Source: Cyanobium sp. CH-040
GTDB taxonomy: Bacteria > Cyanobacteriota > Cyanobacteriia > PCC-6307 > Cyanobiaceae
Length of the DNA stretch: 64,000 bases
Direction: 5' to 3'
NCBI RefSeq assembly: GCF_024346135.1
Contig: NZ_JAGQCJ010000007.1
Span: 95,191-159,190, forward strand
Numbering within the stretch: position 1 is the stretch's first letter; every line of letters begins with the position of its first letter. Positions 7,223 through 16,070 of the stretch are shown here, in pieces. Under the pieces are notes generated by a model. The model searched no databases, was not told the DNA's origin, and saw only the letters and a list, made by a program, of their open reading frames with translations. A program made the position numbers and the translations under genes.

Positions 7223-7251
7223 GAATTACCAGATCTTAAGCCGGGTAATTC
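7223..7251. promoter_or_regulatory. Inverted repeat upstream of antitoxin module 3
   Basis: GAATTACC (7223-7230) and GGTAATTC (7244-7251) are perfect 8-bp arms separated by 13 bp, in an A+T-rich stretch that stands out from the surrounding high-GC sequence. It lies 32 bp from the antitoxin ATG on the minus strand; probably operator plus promoter. Confidence 0.5.
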
Positions 7252-7666
7252 GCAGCGCCACGCCTTTCACCACAGCGTTCGAGACGGAAACGCCGTGAAG
7301 GCAGGGCCCAGGAACGCCCGCCTTCAGGGGTGGGAGAGGTGGGTTTTGGCTTCGTGCACATTCACGGTCCGCATGGCAGATCCGCCTGGGCACCCAGCTC
7401 AGTCCGGAACTGGACCAACCCGTTGGGCCAATCCGTTCAGGCCGCCCAGATCTCCTCCAGATCGAGCCGCAGCCGCGGGAAGGCCGGACCGCCCTCCAAC
7501 TGCCGGGCCTGATCGAGGCGTTGGGGCTCGCCCTCGGCGGGCTACACCGTCAGGTGCGCATGCGGGGCGGACTGAAGCCATGGCGGTGAAACAGGCCGGG
7601 TGTCGACGGGAGGCTCGGCATGCGCTGCCTCACGTTGCCGCAGGAGAAGGCGGAGTGGCGCCCCTG
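7252..7666. other. Gene-poor interval with an imperfect stem-loop
   Basis: No convincing gene. At 7262-7302 there is a nested imperfect stem-loop: GCCTTTCAC/GTGAAGGC outside and GCGTT/AACGC inside. On the minus strand near 7440-7540 a short frame ends RLRLDLEEIWAA before a stop; it reads like a protein C-terminus and may be another gene remnant, but I cannot name it. Confidence 0.35.
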
Positions 7667-8824
7667 CTAGATGATCCAGCCTGTCGTCGATGTGAGGTCG
7701 ACATTGAGCACGGAAACTTCGCCACCAACCAATTTCACCAATGTGCCGAACGATCCGGCTCCATCGAGATCGGCATAGGATATGCCTTTGATTTGTTGGC
7801 CACCTACAAGCTTAAAAACGTCCTCATCTTCAACGAAATCTGTGATGACGTCGTTTCCGGAGTTTCTCCCAAACTGAAAGACATCTCGATCAGCCCCTCC
7901 AGTGAGGATGTCGTCGCCGTTGCCACCGATCAAAAGGTCGGCACCAGCGCCTGCAAGCAAAAGATCATTTCCCAGGCCACCATCAAGTTTATCGTCTCCT
8001 CGATTGCCATACAAACTATCATCGCCTGAGCCACCAACGAGATCGTCGTTGCCGTCGCCGCCCCACAGGTTGTCATCACCGGCGCCGCCACGGAGCCTGT
8101 CATTACCAGCTCCGCCATCAAGAACGTCATTTCCATTGCCACCATTTCCCTTATCATCTCCGGCGCCAAGAGAGAGAAGGTCGTTCTTAGGTCCACCATT
8201 GGCAACATCATTCTCGCCATCCAGCCATTCGATCTTGCCGTCGATCGTGCCGTCGGAGAGGACGATGAGCTGGCCGGCCAGGGGGGTGACCGGAATCCCG
8301 TAGAGCCTTGTGTGAAGCCCCAGGTAGGAAACACCGTCAAGAATCTCCTGAATCACAAACTCCTTCGTAAGACTGGGATTGTTGACAGGATTTCTTAAGG
8401 CATAGGGCTCTTCAATGGCAAACGAGAACCCAGTATCTGTATCTTTCAACGTTGCGGTAGCAACCTCGCCATTGATATAGTCGAATAGCTGTTGAACAAA
8501 GAAAAACGGACTAGCCTGGGATCGATTATGAAAGTGAAATGGCTGGCGAGTGGCAAGATTCTGCTCCAGAATATTTTTATCCGGATCTCCACCATCCGTC
8601 AGAAAAACCCCGTCGACCTCCAGCTCCATCCGAACAATTTCGGATGTTTCCTTGTTGATGAGAATCCGCGCATAGCCCGTCGATTCGTCTTCAACATCAA
8701 TCCCCAACCTCCCCTCGTCCGCCTCCTGCTTCCAGAACATTGGAGTGGGATGATCCTTGCTGATTTCTACGGCAACGTAGACAAGCGAGCTTTGATCGAC
8801 ACTACTGGAAGACGCTTTGGCCAT
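7667..8824 (-). CDS. RTX (hemolysin-type calcium-binding repeat) secreted protein
   Basis: 385 residues from ATG 8824, with AAGGA 5 nt upstream. Residues about 1-200 form a domain of uncertain family; LEVDGVFLTD and QPFHFHNRS give it a faint resemblance to CHRD domains. Residues about 210-310 carry about eight GGxGxDxLxGGxGND nonapeptide repeats (for example GGNGNDVLDGGAGNDRLRGG), which form a Ca-binding beta-roll. The end (DVFQFGRNSGNDVITDFV then a C-terminal segment) is the usual type I secretion signal region. There is no Sec signal, as expected for a type I substrate. Exporter genes are not next to it. GC is lower than around it, suggesting acquisition. Confidence 0.85.
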   Translation of the reverse strand: MAKASSSSVDQSSLVYVAVEISKDHPTPMFWKQEADEGRLGIDVEDESTGYARILINKETSEIVRMELEVDGVFLTDGGDPDKNILEQNLATRQPFHFHNRSQASPFFFVQQLFDYINGEVATATLKDTDTGFSFAIEEPYALRNPVNNPSLTKEFVIQEILDGVSYLGLHTRLYGIPVTPLAGQLIVLSDGTIDGKIEWLDGENDVANGGPKNDLLSLGAGDDKGNGGNGNDVLDGGAGNDRLRGGAGDDNLWGGDGNDDLVGGSGDDSLYGNRGDDKLDGGLGNDLLLAGAGADLLIGGNGDDILTGGADRDVFQFGRNSGNDVITDFVEDEDVFKLVGGQQIKGISYADLDGAGSFGTLVKLVGGEVSVLNVDLTSTTGWII

Positions 8825-8977
8825 GCTAGTCCTTAAGCAAGCTCAATATAATCTCCCTCGCATCATCGGCCGTAGCAATGGCCACCTTTTCAGGTGATCT
8901 TCTGCACATTCAGTCCAACAGTCAGACCAATCGTAGTCATTGAGATCCAGGCAAACATGGTGGCCCGTGATGCACCC

Positions 8978-9556
8978 CTACCGCTGCCCCACCACCGCCG
9001 CCGGGTTGCCGCGCAGGAGGGCGCCGGGCGGCACGGTGCCGCTCACCACCGCCGCCAGGGCGATCACGGCGCCGGGGCCCACCACGGTGCCGGGGGCGAG
9101 CACCGCCCTGGCGGCGATCCACACGTCATCACCAACCTGGATCGGCGCCAGCCGCTGCTCGAACCCGGGCGAGCGGAAGTCGTGGTTGCCGGTGCAGAGG
9201 TAGGCCCCCTGCGACACGCACACCCGGTCGCCGAGGGTCACCGGGGCGAGGTTGTCGAACCAGGCGTGCTCCCCCAGCCAGCAGTGATCGCCCACCACCA
9301 GCCGCCAGGGCAGCTGCACGCGCAGGCCGGGCTTGAGGCGGCAGCCCACACCGATGCGGGCCCCGAAGGCGCGCAGCAGCAGCACGCGCCAGGCCGAGCC
9401 CGGCAGCCAGCGGGCGGCCAGCAGGGGCGAGCCCAGGCAGAACCAGAGAGTGTGCACCAACCACGGCCTGCCCGGCGACCAGCCCGGCGGGGTGCGGTAG
9501 GTGTCGAGGCGCTGGACCACGGGGTGCTCGGGCATGGGGCGCCGCTCAGGAGGCAT
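8978..9556 (-). CDS. WcaF-like left-handed beta-helix acetyltransferase
   Basis: 192 residues from ATG 9556 (overlapping the preceding GT4 stop by 11 bp); ATG 9535 is an alternative start. The region YRTPPGWSPGRPW is typical of the WcaF family. The hexapeptide-repeat domain (about residues 85-185) has IGVGCRLKPGLRV, LGEHAWFDNLAPVTLG, the catalytic-type CTGNHDFRSPGF and VPPGALLRGNPAAVVG. Family role: acetyl-CoA-dependent O-acetylation of a polysaccharide sugar. Last gene of the minus-strand run that begins upstream. Confidence 0.88.
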   Translation of the reverse strand: MPPERRPMPEHPVVQRLDTYRTPPGWSPGRPWLVHTLWFCLGSPLLAARWLPGSAWRVLLLRAFGARIGVGCRLKPGLRVQLPWRLVVGDHCWLGEHAWFDNLAPVTLGDRVCVSQGAYLCTGNHDFRSPGFEQRLAPIQVGDDVWIAARAVLAPGTVVGPGAVIALAAVVSGTVPPGALLRGNPAAVVGQR

Positions 9557-10760
9557 GGGCCATCGCCAGCTGGGGATACACCGCGCCGAGATGGGCGCGG
9601 AAGCGGCGCCGGGCCGCAGCGGGATCGGCGTGGGCGGCCACCCAGGCCAGGGCGCCGGCGCTGAGCCGCCCCCGGCAGCCAGGATCGCCGCAGATCGCCG
9701 CGATCGCCGCCGCCATGGCCGCCGCCTCGGCCGGCACCAGTTCGCCGCTGCGACCAGGCAGCACGAAATCCTCCGGCCCGCCGCAGCGGGTGCTCACCAC
9801 CGGCACGCCGCAGGCCATCGCCTCCACGGCGGCGATGCACAACCCCTCCTGGTGAGACGGGATCACGAACAGGTCCCAGCGGCGCAGCACCGCCGCCAGC
9901 TGCTCGCGGCCCAGGTGGGGATGGCAGTGCACGCGATCGGCGATGCCACGGGCCTGCAGCTGCGGCTGCAGGACATCGGCATCGGCCTCGCCGGTGAGCT
10001 CCAGGCGCACGGGGTGGCCCTGGCGCCGGAGCAAGGCCACGGCATCGAGCAGCAGCGGCAGGCGCTTGCGCGGATCGCTCCAGCGGCCGGCGAAGCCGAT
10101 GCGCCAGGGCACCCGGGCCGCCGGTTCCGGGCGGAACAGCGCCGGGTCGGGCGGCAGCAGCAGCACCCCGGCCGGAGCCCGGCCACCGAGGGCCTCGAGG
10201 GCGCGGGCGGTGTGGGCGCTGATCGTAAGGATCCGCCCCTGGGGGGCGCGCAGCACGCGGCGTTCCATGGCCCGCAGCACCGGCGCGTTCACGGCGCCAT
10301 CGAGCAGGCGGCGGGGCCAGGGGAAGCGCCGTACCCGGTCGACGCGGTCGTCGTGCCAGGGGGTGCCGATCCAGGCCAGGAAGGGAATCCGGAAGGGCAG
10401 AAAGCGCTGGGCACAGAGGGGGTTGCCGGTGACGGCCAGGTGCAGATCAGCGGCAGCCACCAGATGGCGCCAATGGCGGTTGGGCAGGTAGTGGGTGAAC
10501 TCCAGCTCCGGCAGCCAGCAGCCGATGCCCTGGCCCGGCACGCCGCTCCAGAGGGTGTGATCCACGGCCCCGGGCCGGGCGCCGCTGAGCAGCCGGTGCA
10601 GCGGCACCGACAGACGCGGGGTGCAGCTCCAGGGCTCATACCAGGCCACCAGGCTGGGGATGCCGAGGGCGGCCAGCTCGGCCACCACCCAGCGCGTCTT
10701 GGCCGGCACGCCACCGCTGAAGGGCTGGATGGTGCTGATCAGGGCCCGGGGGGTCGGCAA
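9546..10760 (-). CDS. Glycosyltransferase family 4
   Basis: 404 residues. N-terminal Rossmann domain begins ISTIQPFSGGVPAKTRWV; the donor domain has IGFAGRWSDPRKRLPLLLDA and the sugar-nucleotide signature SHQEGLCIAAVEAMACGVPVV then STRCGGPEDFV. Length and domain order are normal. It overlaps the WcaF-like gene and is 11 bp from the polymerase-like gene, so it belongs to the same transcription unit. Substrate unknown. Confidence 0.9.
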   Translation of the reverse strand: MPTPRALISTIQPFSGGVPAKTRWVVAELAALGIPSLVAWYEPWSCTPRLSVPLHRLLSGARPGAVDHTLWSGVPGQGIGCWLPELEFTHYLPNRHWRHLVAAADLHLAVTGNPLCAQRFLPFRIPFLAWIGTPWHDDRVDRVRRFPWPRRLLDGAVNAPVLRAMERRVLRAPQGRILTISAHTARALEALGGRAPAGVLLLPPDPALFRPEPAARVPWRIGFAGRWSDPRKRLPLLLDAVALLRRQGHPVRLELTGEADADVLQPQLQARGIADRVHCHPHLGREQLAAVLRRWDLFVIPSHQEGLCIAAVEAMACGVPVVSTRCGGPEDFVLPGRSGELVPAEAAAMAAAIAAICGDPGCRGRLSAGALAWVAAHADPAAARRRFRAHLGAVYPQLAMAHAS

Positions 10761-10771
10761 CGACGGGGCCC

Positions 10772-12220
10772 TCAGGGGGCGCGGCCCAGCGGGGCCGCCA
10801 GCCGGGGTGCCTCCTCCGGCACCACGAGCACCGGGCGCTGGCGGGCGGCCTGCTGAGCGAGCAGCGATGGCACCGCGAACACGCTGCCGATGCTGAGCCC
10901 GCAGAGCAGCAGCACGAAGGGATCCCCGTAGACGCCGGCGGCGGCGGCGAAGAAGGGGAGCTGGGCGAGCGCGAAGGCCATCAGGCCCAGCTCCAGGTTT
11001 GCGGTGGCGGTGGGCAGGCGTCGCATCAGGGCGAGGTTGCGCACCAGGGCGCGCAGCAGCTCCAGGCCCAGCACCGCCAGAATCAGCAGACCGGGGATGC
11101 CGAGCTCGGCGGCCAGCTTGCCGGCACCGCTCTCGCTCACGAAGGCGGCACCCTCCCCGCCGCCCACGCCCAGCTGCAGCTCGCCGGTCTGGGCGAGGGC
11201 GCCGGCCCCGAGGCCGAGACCGCCGGAGATCTCCACCCCCCGCAGGAAGCCGCGCAGGCCAAGCACGTTGAAGCGCTCCAGCAGGTCTTCCCGCACCGAG
11301 GCGGCGCGGCTGACGTATTCGCCGAAGTCGTCGCCGAGGATCGTCTCGGGAAGCAGGAACACCAGCACCAGGGCCAGGCCCCCCGCCGAAACCAGGGTGG
11401 TGAGCAGACGGCCGGCGGATCGACCCGGGGCGTTGCGGGCCAGCAGCCAGAGGAACACGGCCACGAACACCGCCACGAACACGATCCCCTTGCGGCGGCC
11501 GGTGCTGAGGGTGAGCAGGGCGAAGGCACCTGCCAGCAGCAGCCAGCCGTTGCGGCTCTGCGCCTGGCGGGCGGCTGAGGCCATCACCAGCGCCAGGGCG
11601 GCAGAGGCACTCAGGTGCCAGGCGGCCAGCTCACTGGTGCGCCAGAGGCCACTGGCGCCATAGGTGTAGAAGCCGTAGCGGAAGTGGATGAGGATGCCGC
11701 CGCCCACCTCCCGGAAGAGGGGGATGTCGACGCCCTGGTAGTCGAGGAACACGGTGATGGCCACCAGCGCCGAACCGAGCAGATACACCTGCAGAACGCG
11801 GCGCAGGAAGGGCTGCTCGCGCCCGAGCTGGAAGCCCATCCACAGCCCCAGCAGGGGGGCGAGGTAGAAGCCCACACCGACCACGGTGCGCAGGGGAACG
11901 CCGGAACGCACCAGGCCGTTGGCGGCCTGCAGGGCGATCAGCAGCACGAACAGCGGCACCCAGCGGGTGAGCGCCGGGGCGCTCCAGAACATCGCCGGCA
12001 GCTCCAGGCGGCCGCGGCGCTTCTGCAGCAGCACCACGGCGGTGCCCAGAAAGGCGATCAGCACCAGGCCCACGTAGAGGCCGGGCTGACCGGGGGTGAG
12101 CTTGCGGATCGGATCCTGCAGGAAGCCGATCACCAGGGTGAGCAGCAGGCCGCCGCGCCAGTCGCCGCTGAGCAGCACCAGGGCTAGCAGGGCGAAGAGG
12201 GCGAGCAGCAGCAGCGTCAA
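10772..12220 (-). CDS. O-antigen polymerase/ligase-like integral membrane protein
   Basis: 482 residues with roughly ten to twelve hydrophobic segments from the first residue on (LLLLALFALLALVLLSGDW), the topology of Wzy polymerases and WaaL ligases. A longer soluble loop (about residues 300-370) lies between late helices, as in these families. It overlaps the following GT4 start by 4 bp (ATGA). In this context the likely role is polymerising lipid-linked repeat units in the periplasm to be used with the BY-kinase and the Wza-like protein. Family members diverge strongly, so Wzy versus WaaL cannot be settled. Confidence 0.75.
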   Translation of the reverse strand: MTLLLLALFALLALVLLSGDWRGGLLLTLVIGFLQDPIRKLTPGQPGLYVGLVLIAFLGTAVVLLQKRRGRLELPAMFWSAPALTRWVPLFVLLIALQAANGLVRSGVPLRTVVGVGFYLAPLLGLWMGFQLGREQPFLRRVLQVYLLGSALVAITVFLDYQGVDIPLFREVGGGILIHFRYGFYTYGASGLWRTSELAAWHLSASAALALVMASAARQAQSRNGWLLLAGAFALLTLSTGRRKGIVFVAVFVAVFLWLLARNAPGRSAGRLLTTLVSAGGLALVLVFLLPETILGDDFGEYVSRAASVREDLLERFNVLGLRGFLRGVEISGGLGLGAGALAQTGELQLGVGGGEGAAFVSESGAGKLAAELGIPGLLILAVLGLELLRALVRNLALMRRLPTATANLELGLMAFALAQLPFFAAAAGVYGDPFVLLLCGLSIGSVFAVPSLLAQQAARQRPVLVVPEEAPRLAAPLGRAP

Positions 12221-13371
12221 CGGATCAGGGCGGCGTAGGTGTGCTCCAGGTGTTCGGCGATCCCGGCCCAGCCATAGCGGCTCAGGGCCAGGCTACGGGC
12301 GGCGGCCCGCATCGGCTCGCCCGGCCCGGCCAGGGCGGTGTCCAGGGCGGCCGCCAGCTGGGAAGGATCGGAGGAGCAGATCAGGCCGGCGCCCGCCTGG
12401 GCCACGGCCGGGGCCACCGCCACCTCAGGGCTGAGGATCACCGGCGTGCCGGCGGCGAGGGCCTCCACGGCGGCGATGCCGAAGTTTTCCGAGGCCGAGG
12501 GCAGCACGAACCAGTGGGCCTGGCGCAGGGCCTGCCATTTCGCCTCGCCCTCCAGAAAGCCGAGCCAGCGGCAATGGCCCGTCAGCCCCAGCCGACGGGC
12601 GCGCTCCTGCAGGCCCGCCACGTAGGCCGGATCGCCATCGCCGGCGACGCGCAGCTCCCAGGCGGCGGCTGGCTGGCGGCGCTGCAGCAGGGCGAGGGCC
12701 TCGAGCAGCTGCTCGAGCTGCTTCTTGGGATGCAGGCGCGAGAGGAAGAGGAACACGGTGGGGGGCGCTGCCGGCGGCCCGGCCGGCAGGTCGGCGGGGG
12801 CCTCCACACCCAGCGGCAGCACAAAGGAGGGTGTTGCCAGCCCGAGAGCAGCCGCCTGATCCCGCTCCGCCTCGCTGGTGAAGTGCAGGGCAGCGGCGCT
12901 TGCCAGGTTGCGGCGCTCGATCAGCCGCAGCAGCAGGCGCTTGCGGCCGGCACTGCGGCGCAGGCTCCAGTGGTTGAGCTGACCGATGGGACGCAGCACG
13001 TAGGGCACGCCGGCTCGGCGGGCCTGGGCCATGGCGGTGGTGGAGGGCCAGGAGAACAGGGCATGCACATGCAGCAACTGGAAGCCGTGCAGGTTGGAGG
13101 CCAGCCAGCGGTTGAGGCCGGGGGTGACGGCGAACTCCCGCAGCGGCCGCAGCGGCGGGCTCCAGCGGGGAAAGGCCAGCACCGGCGCACCCTGCCGCTC
13201 GCACCACTCGCCGAGGGGCAGGGAGGGATCGACGCCGGGCCCGTTGTCGTTGCTGGTGAGGATCGCCGCATCCACGCCACGGCGGCGCAGGGCTGCCACC
13301 ATCGCCAGCACCGCCGCGGAAGGCCCGCCCCGCAGCGGGCTGATCGAGGGGATCACATGGAGAACCCTCAC
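12217..13371 (-). CDS. Glycosyltransferase family 4
   Basis: 384 residues. Start MRVLHVIPSISPLRGGPSAAV is a typical GT4 N-terminus with the acceptor loop; SRLHPKKQLEQLLEAL begins the donor domain and ASENFGIAAVEALAAGTPVI is the conserved Glu-containing motif. Overlaps the asparagine synthase stop and the polymerase gene by 4 bp each, so expression is probably coupled. Confidence 0.9.
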   Translation of the reverse strand: MRVLHVIPSISPLRGGPSAAVLAMVAALRRRGVDAAILTSNDNGPGVDPSLPLGEWCERQGAPVLAFPRWSPPLRPLREFAVTPGLNRWLASNLHGFQLLHVHALFSWPSTTAMAQARRAGVPYVLRPIGQLNHWSLRRSAGRKRLLLRLIERRNLASAAALHFTSEAERDQAAALGLATPSFVLPLGVEAPADLPAGPPAAPPTVFLFLSRLHPKKQLEQLLEALALLQRRQPAAAWELRVAGDGDPAYVAGLQERARRLGLTGHCRWLGFLEGEAKWQALRQAHWFVLPSASENFGIAAVEALAAGTPVILSPEVAVAPAVAQAGAGLICSSDPSQLAAALDTALAGPGEPMRAAARSLALSRYGWAGIAEHLEHTYAALIR

Positions 13372-15215
13372 GCCACCGGCAGGGACAGCCCGAGATGCTG
13401 GTGCAGCCAGTGGCGCAGCACGATCAGCGCCCAGCGCCGAGCCCAGGGGCGGAGGTCGATGTCGGCCGGACAGCCGGGCAGGGCGAGAGGACCCTGGCCA
13501 GGGCGCAGGGGCGAACCGGCCTGCCCGAACCAGCTCTGGAAGGGAAACGCGAAGCCGCGCTTGCGTTCCAGGGGCACCGCTTTCAGCAGCTCCGGCACGG
13601 CACGCTGCAGCAGCCGTTTGCCCGGGGCCAGGCGCTGGTGGGCGGGGATGGCGGCGAGGTCACCCAACAGCTGGGCATCCACCAGCGGCAGGCGCAGCTC
13701 CAGGCCATGGGCCATGGAATAGGTGTCGCTGTCGCGCAGGAGCTGGGGCCCCATGTAGCGGCTGCTCTCCAGCCAGGCGATGCGGTCGGCCAGGGTGGGG
13801 CAGGCGGCAGCCGGCAGGGCATCGGCGTGATCGGCAGACCCAGCCTCCGGGCAGCCGGCTGCGTCGATCTGCCAGTACCGCAGCAGCAGCCGCACCTCAT
13901 CCGGGGCGAACAGCCCCCGCTGGCAGCGATGGGCGGCCTCGGGGGTGGCCGGGCCGGCCAGAAAGGCCGCCAGGCGGCGAGCCCGGTGCGTGCGGCGACG
14001 GGCCAGCACACGGGCGATGGACGCCCGGCCCGGCCCCAGGCCGCGATGCAGCCGCAGCAGGCGGGGAATGGCGCGGAAGCTGGGATAGCCGCCGAAGAGC
14101 TCATCGCCGCCCAGGCCGCTGAGCACCACCTTCAAGCCTTCCCGACGCGCCAGAGCCGACACGCAGTAGGTGTTGAAGCCGTCCACGGATGGCTGATCGA
14201 TGGCGGCCAGGAAGCCCGGTAAGAACTCCGCAGCGGCGGCCGCGTCCAGCTGCAGGGGCACATGGCGGGCGCCGAAATGGCGCGCCAGCTGCGCGGCCCG
14301 CTGGGATTCGTCGAAATCCTGCTGGGGGAAACCGATCGACAGGGTGGTGAGCGGCTCGGGGGCCAGGGCGAGCAGGGCCGAGGAATCCAGGCCGCCGGAG
14401 AGAAACAGGCCCACCGGCACATCGCTGATCAGGTGGGCCTGCACGGATCGCTCCAGGGCCTGGCGCGTGATCCGTGCTGCCGCAACAGGAGGCACGGGTG
14501 CAGCAGGGTGGGCCTCGCTGGGCTGCCAATGCCGGCGCTGGGTCCAGCGGCCCGCCTGCCAGGTGCCGCAATGGCCGGGCGGAAGGCTGCGCACACCGGC
14601 CACCAGGGTGAGCGGCTCGGGCAGGCTGCCGGTGGCGAGAAAACCAGCCAGGCCCTGGGGATCGAGCCGCCGCTCGATCAGGCCGCTGGCCAGCAGGGCC
14701 CGCACCTCCGAGGCGAACAGCAGCTCGCCGGCCGGGCCGTGCCAGAGGTAGAGGGGCTTGATGCCATAGGGATCACGGGCCAGCAGGGCGCTGCGGAGCC
14801 GGCGATCCCAGAGGCAGAAGGCATACATGCCGCGCAACCGCGCCAGGGCGGCCTCGCCCTGGCGAGCGAGCAGCTCGAGCAGCACTTCGGTGTCGCTGCC
14901 GGAGCGGAAGTGATGCCCCTGAGCTTCCAGCTCGGAGCGCAACTGGCGCTGGTTGTAGATCTCGCCGTTGAACACCAGCACGTAGCGACCGCAGGCCGAC
15001 ACCATCGGCTGATGGCCGGCGGCGGAGAGATCCTGGATGGCCAGGCGGTTGTGCAAGAAGACAGAGAATGGCCCATCTGTTGATGCCTCAACCCAGTTGC
15101 CCGCGTCGTCGGGGCCTCTGTGCTTGAGCACCCTGAACTGGAGGTTCCAGGCCAGTTCGGATTCACTGGAAGGATGGATCGGTGCTGGGAAGAGCCAACC
15201 CGCGATGCCGCACAT
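13368..15215 (-). CDS. asnB: Asparagine synthase (glutamine-hydrolysing), AsnB type
   Basis: 615 residues. Cys2 of MCGIAGW is the glutaminase nucleophile. Then NRLAIQDLSAAGHQPM, VFNGEIYN and SDTEVLLELL of the class II amidotransferase domain; the synthetase domain has the PP-loop DVPVGLFLSGGLDSSALLAL and later GLGGDELFGGYPSFR. The family makes Asn from Asp with Gln and ATP, but members inside polysaccharide loci often amidate sugars or uronic acids; that role is inferred from position between glycosyltransferases. Three bases separate it from the FkbM gene downstream in the list (upstream in transcription). Confidence 0.9.
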   Translation of the reverse strand: MCGIAGWLFPAPIHPSSESELAWNLQFRVLKHRGPDDAGNWVEASTDGPFSVFLHNRLAIQDLSAAGHQPMVSACGRYVLVFNGEIYNQRQLRSELEAQGHHFRSGSDTEVLLELLARQGEAALARLRGMYAFCLWDRRLRSALLARDPYGIKPLYLWHGPAGELLFASEVRALLASGLIERRLDPQGLAGFLATGSLPEPLTLVAGVRSLPPGHCGTWQAGRWTQRRHWQPSEAHPAAPVPPVAAARITRQALERSVQAHLISDVPVGLFLSGGLDSSALLALAPEPLTTLSIGFPQQDFDESQRAAQLARHFGARHVPLQLDAAAAAEFLPGFLAAIDQPSVDGFNTYCVSALARREGLKVVLSGLGGDELFGGYPSFRAIPRLLRLHRGLGPGRASIARVLARRRTHRARRLAAFLAGPATPEAAHRCQRGLFAPDEVRLLLRYWQIDAAGCPEAGSADHADALPAAACPTLADRIAWLESSRYMGPQLLRDSDTYSMAHGLELRLPLVDAQLLGDLAAIPAHQRLAPGKRLLQRAVPELLKAVPLERKRGFAFPFQSWFGQAGSPLRPGQGPLALPGCPADIDLRPWARRWALIVLRHWLHQHLGLSLPVA

Positions 15216-15218
15216 CGC

Positions 15219-16070
15219 TCAGTCCTGCTCCGCAGCGGGCGGCAATGCGATGAGGTTCCCGCTGTAATCGGCAGGCCAGTGAGACAATTGAAAGGGCCTG
15301 AGCTGAGCAGGTGAATCAAGGCACATCAGCCGATATCCACCCAAGGAGAGCTGATCTTGAATGCCCGGGAGAGCAGACGCTTGAGTTTCAATCATCAGGG
15401 CATCGATTCGACCCTCCGACAGAAGACGCTTGGCGCCCATGAGAGCCTGCAGTTCATATCCCTCCATGTCCAGCTTCCAGAGGCGGATACGATCGATCCC
15501 GTGGTTCTGCGCATAGATATCCAGGGAGGTTAGCTGAATCTGCTCTTCTTTCATCACACGATTGGAGTACCAATCAGTTCGCAAGGTGGAGCGACCTCCA
15601 GAAAGGCGAATTGTGGCGCCGCCCTCTTGCTCACCAAGTCCAAGGGGAACGACAGTCACTTGCCACGCGGGGAAGCGAGTGAGGCATCGCTCCAGCCACT
15701 GCCGTTCACTCTGCACAGGCTCAAAAGCAAGTGTGCGAACCCCCGGAAGGGAGGAGAGGCTCACCACCATCTGACCAATATTTGCTCCACTATCCACAAA
15801 CACACCTCCCGTTGACAACCATTGCTTGAGCCACCCCATCTGCAGAGGCCCTTCGTAGTCTCCATACACCATCCAGCGATGGGTTACCTCCTCGAGATCA
15901 AGCATCCAGAGATGGCCATTGGCGAGAGAAATCGTGCAAAGCCCCCGCCCCGCCAGACGGCGGCCATAGAGCCGCTCAAGCAGCCCCAGCTTATGGGGCA
16001 GTGGCAATGAGCGCAGAAAAGCCAGACCCAAAGGCAGGCGGGAACAGTCAGGGGCACACAAGTCAGTCAT
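15219..16070 (-). CDS. FkbM-family methyltransferase
   Basis: 283 residues from ATG 16070, chosen because it overlaps the stop of the upstream gene (ATGACTGA); longer versions would read through that gene in another frame. SAM-binding motif VFVDSGANIGQMVVSLSSL, then FEPVQSERQWL and RIRLWKLDMEGYELQALMGA, the FkbM signature. Probable O-methyltransferase acting on a sugar. A preceding region (LANGHLWMLDLEEVTHRWMV) is typical of the family. Confidence 0.85.
   Translation of the reverse strand: MTDLCAPDCSRLPLGLAFLRSLPLPHKLGLLERLYGRRLAGRGLCTISLANGHLWMLDLEEVTHRWMVYGDYEGPLQMGWLKQWLSTGGVFVDSGANIGQMVVSLSSLPGVRTLAFEPVQSERQWLERCLTRFPAWQVTVVPLGLGEQEGGATIRLSGGRSTLRTDWYSNRVMKEEQIQLTSLDIYAQNHGIDRIRLWKLDMEGYELQALMGAKRLLSEGRIDALMIETQASALPGIQDQLSLGGYRLMCLDSPAQLRPFQLSHWPADYSGNLIALPPAAEQD

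Noticed and set aside
7399..7581. 60-codon minus frame in the gap before the RTX gene
   Set aside because: Composition is Arg/Gly/Pro-rich without a recognisable motif; a different frame there looks more protein-like but is only 34 codons.
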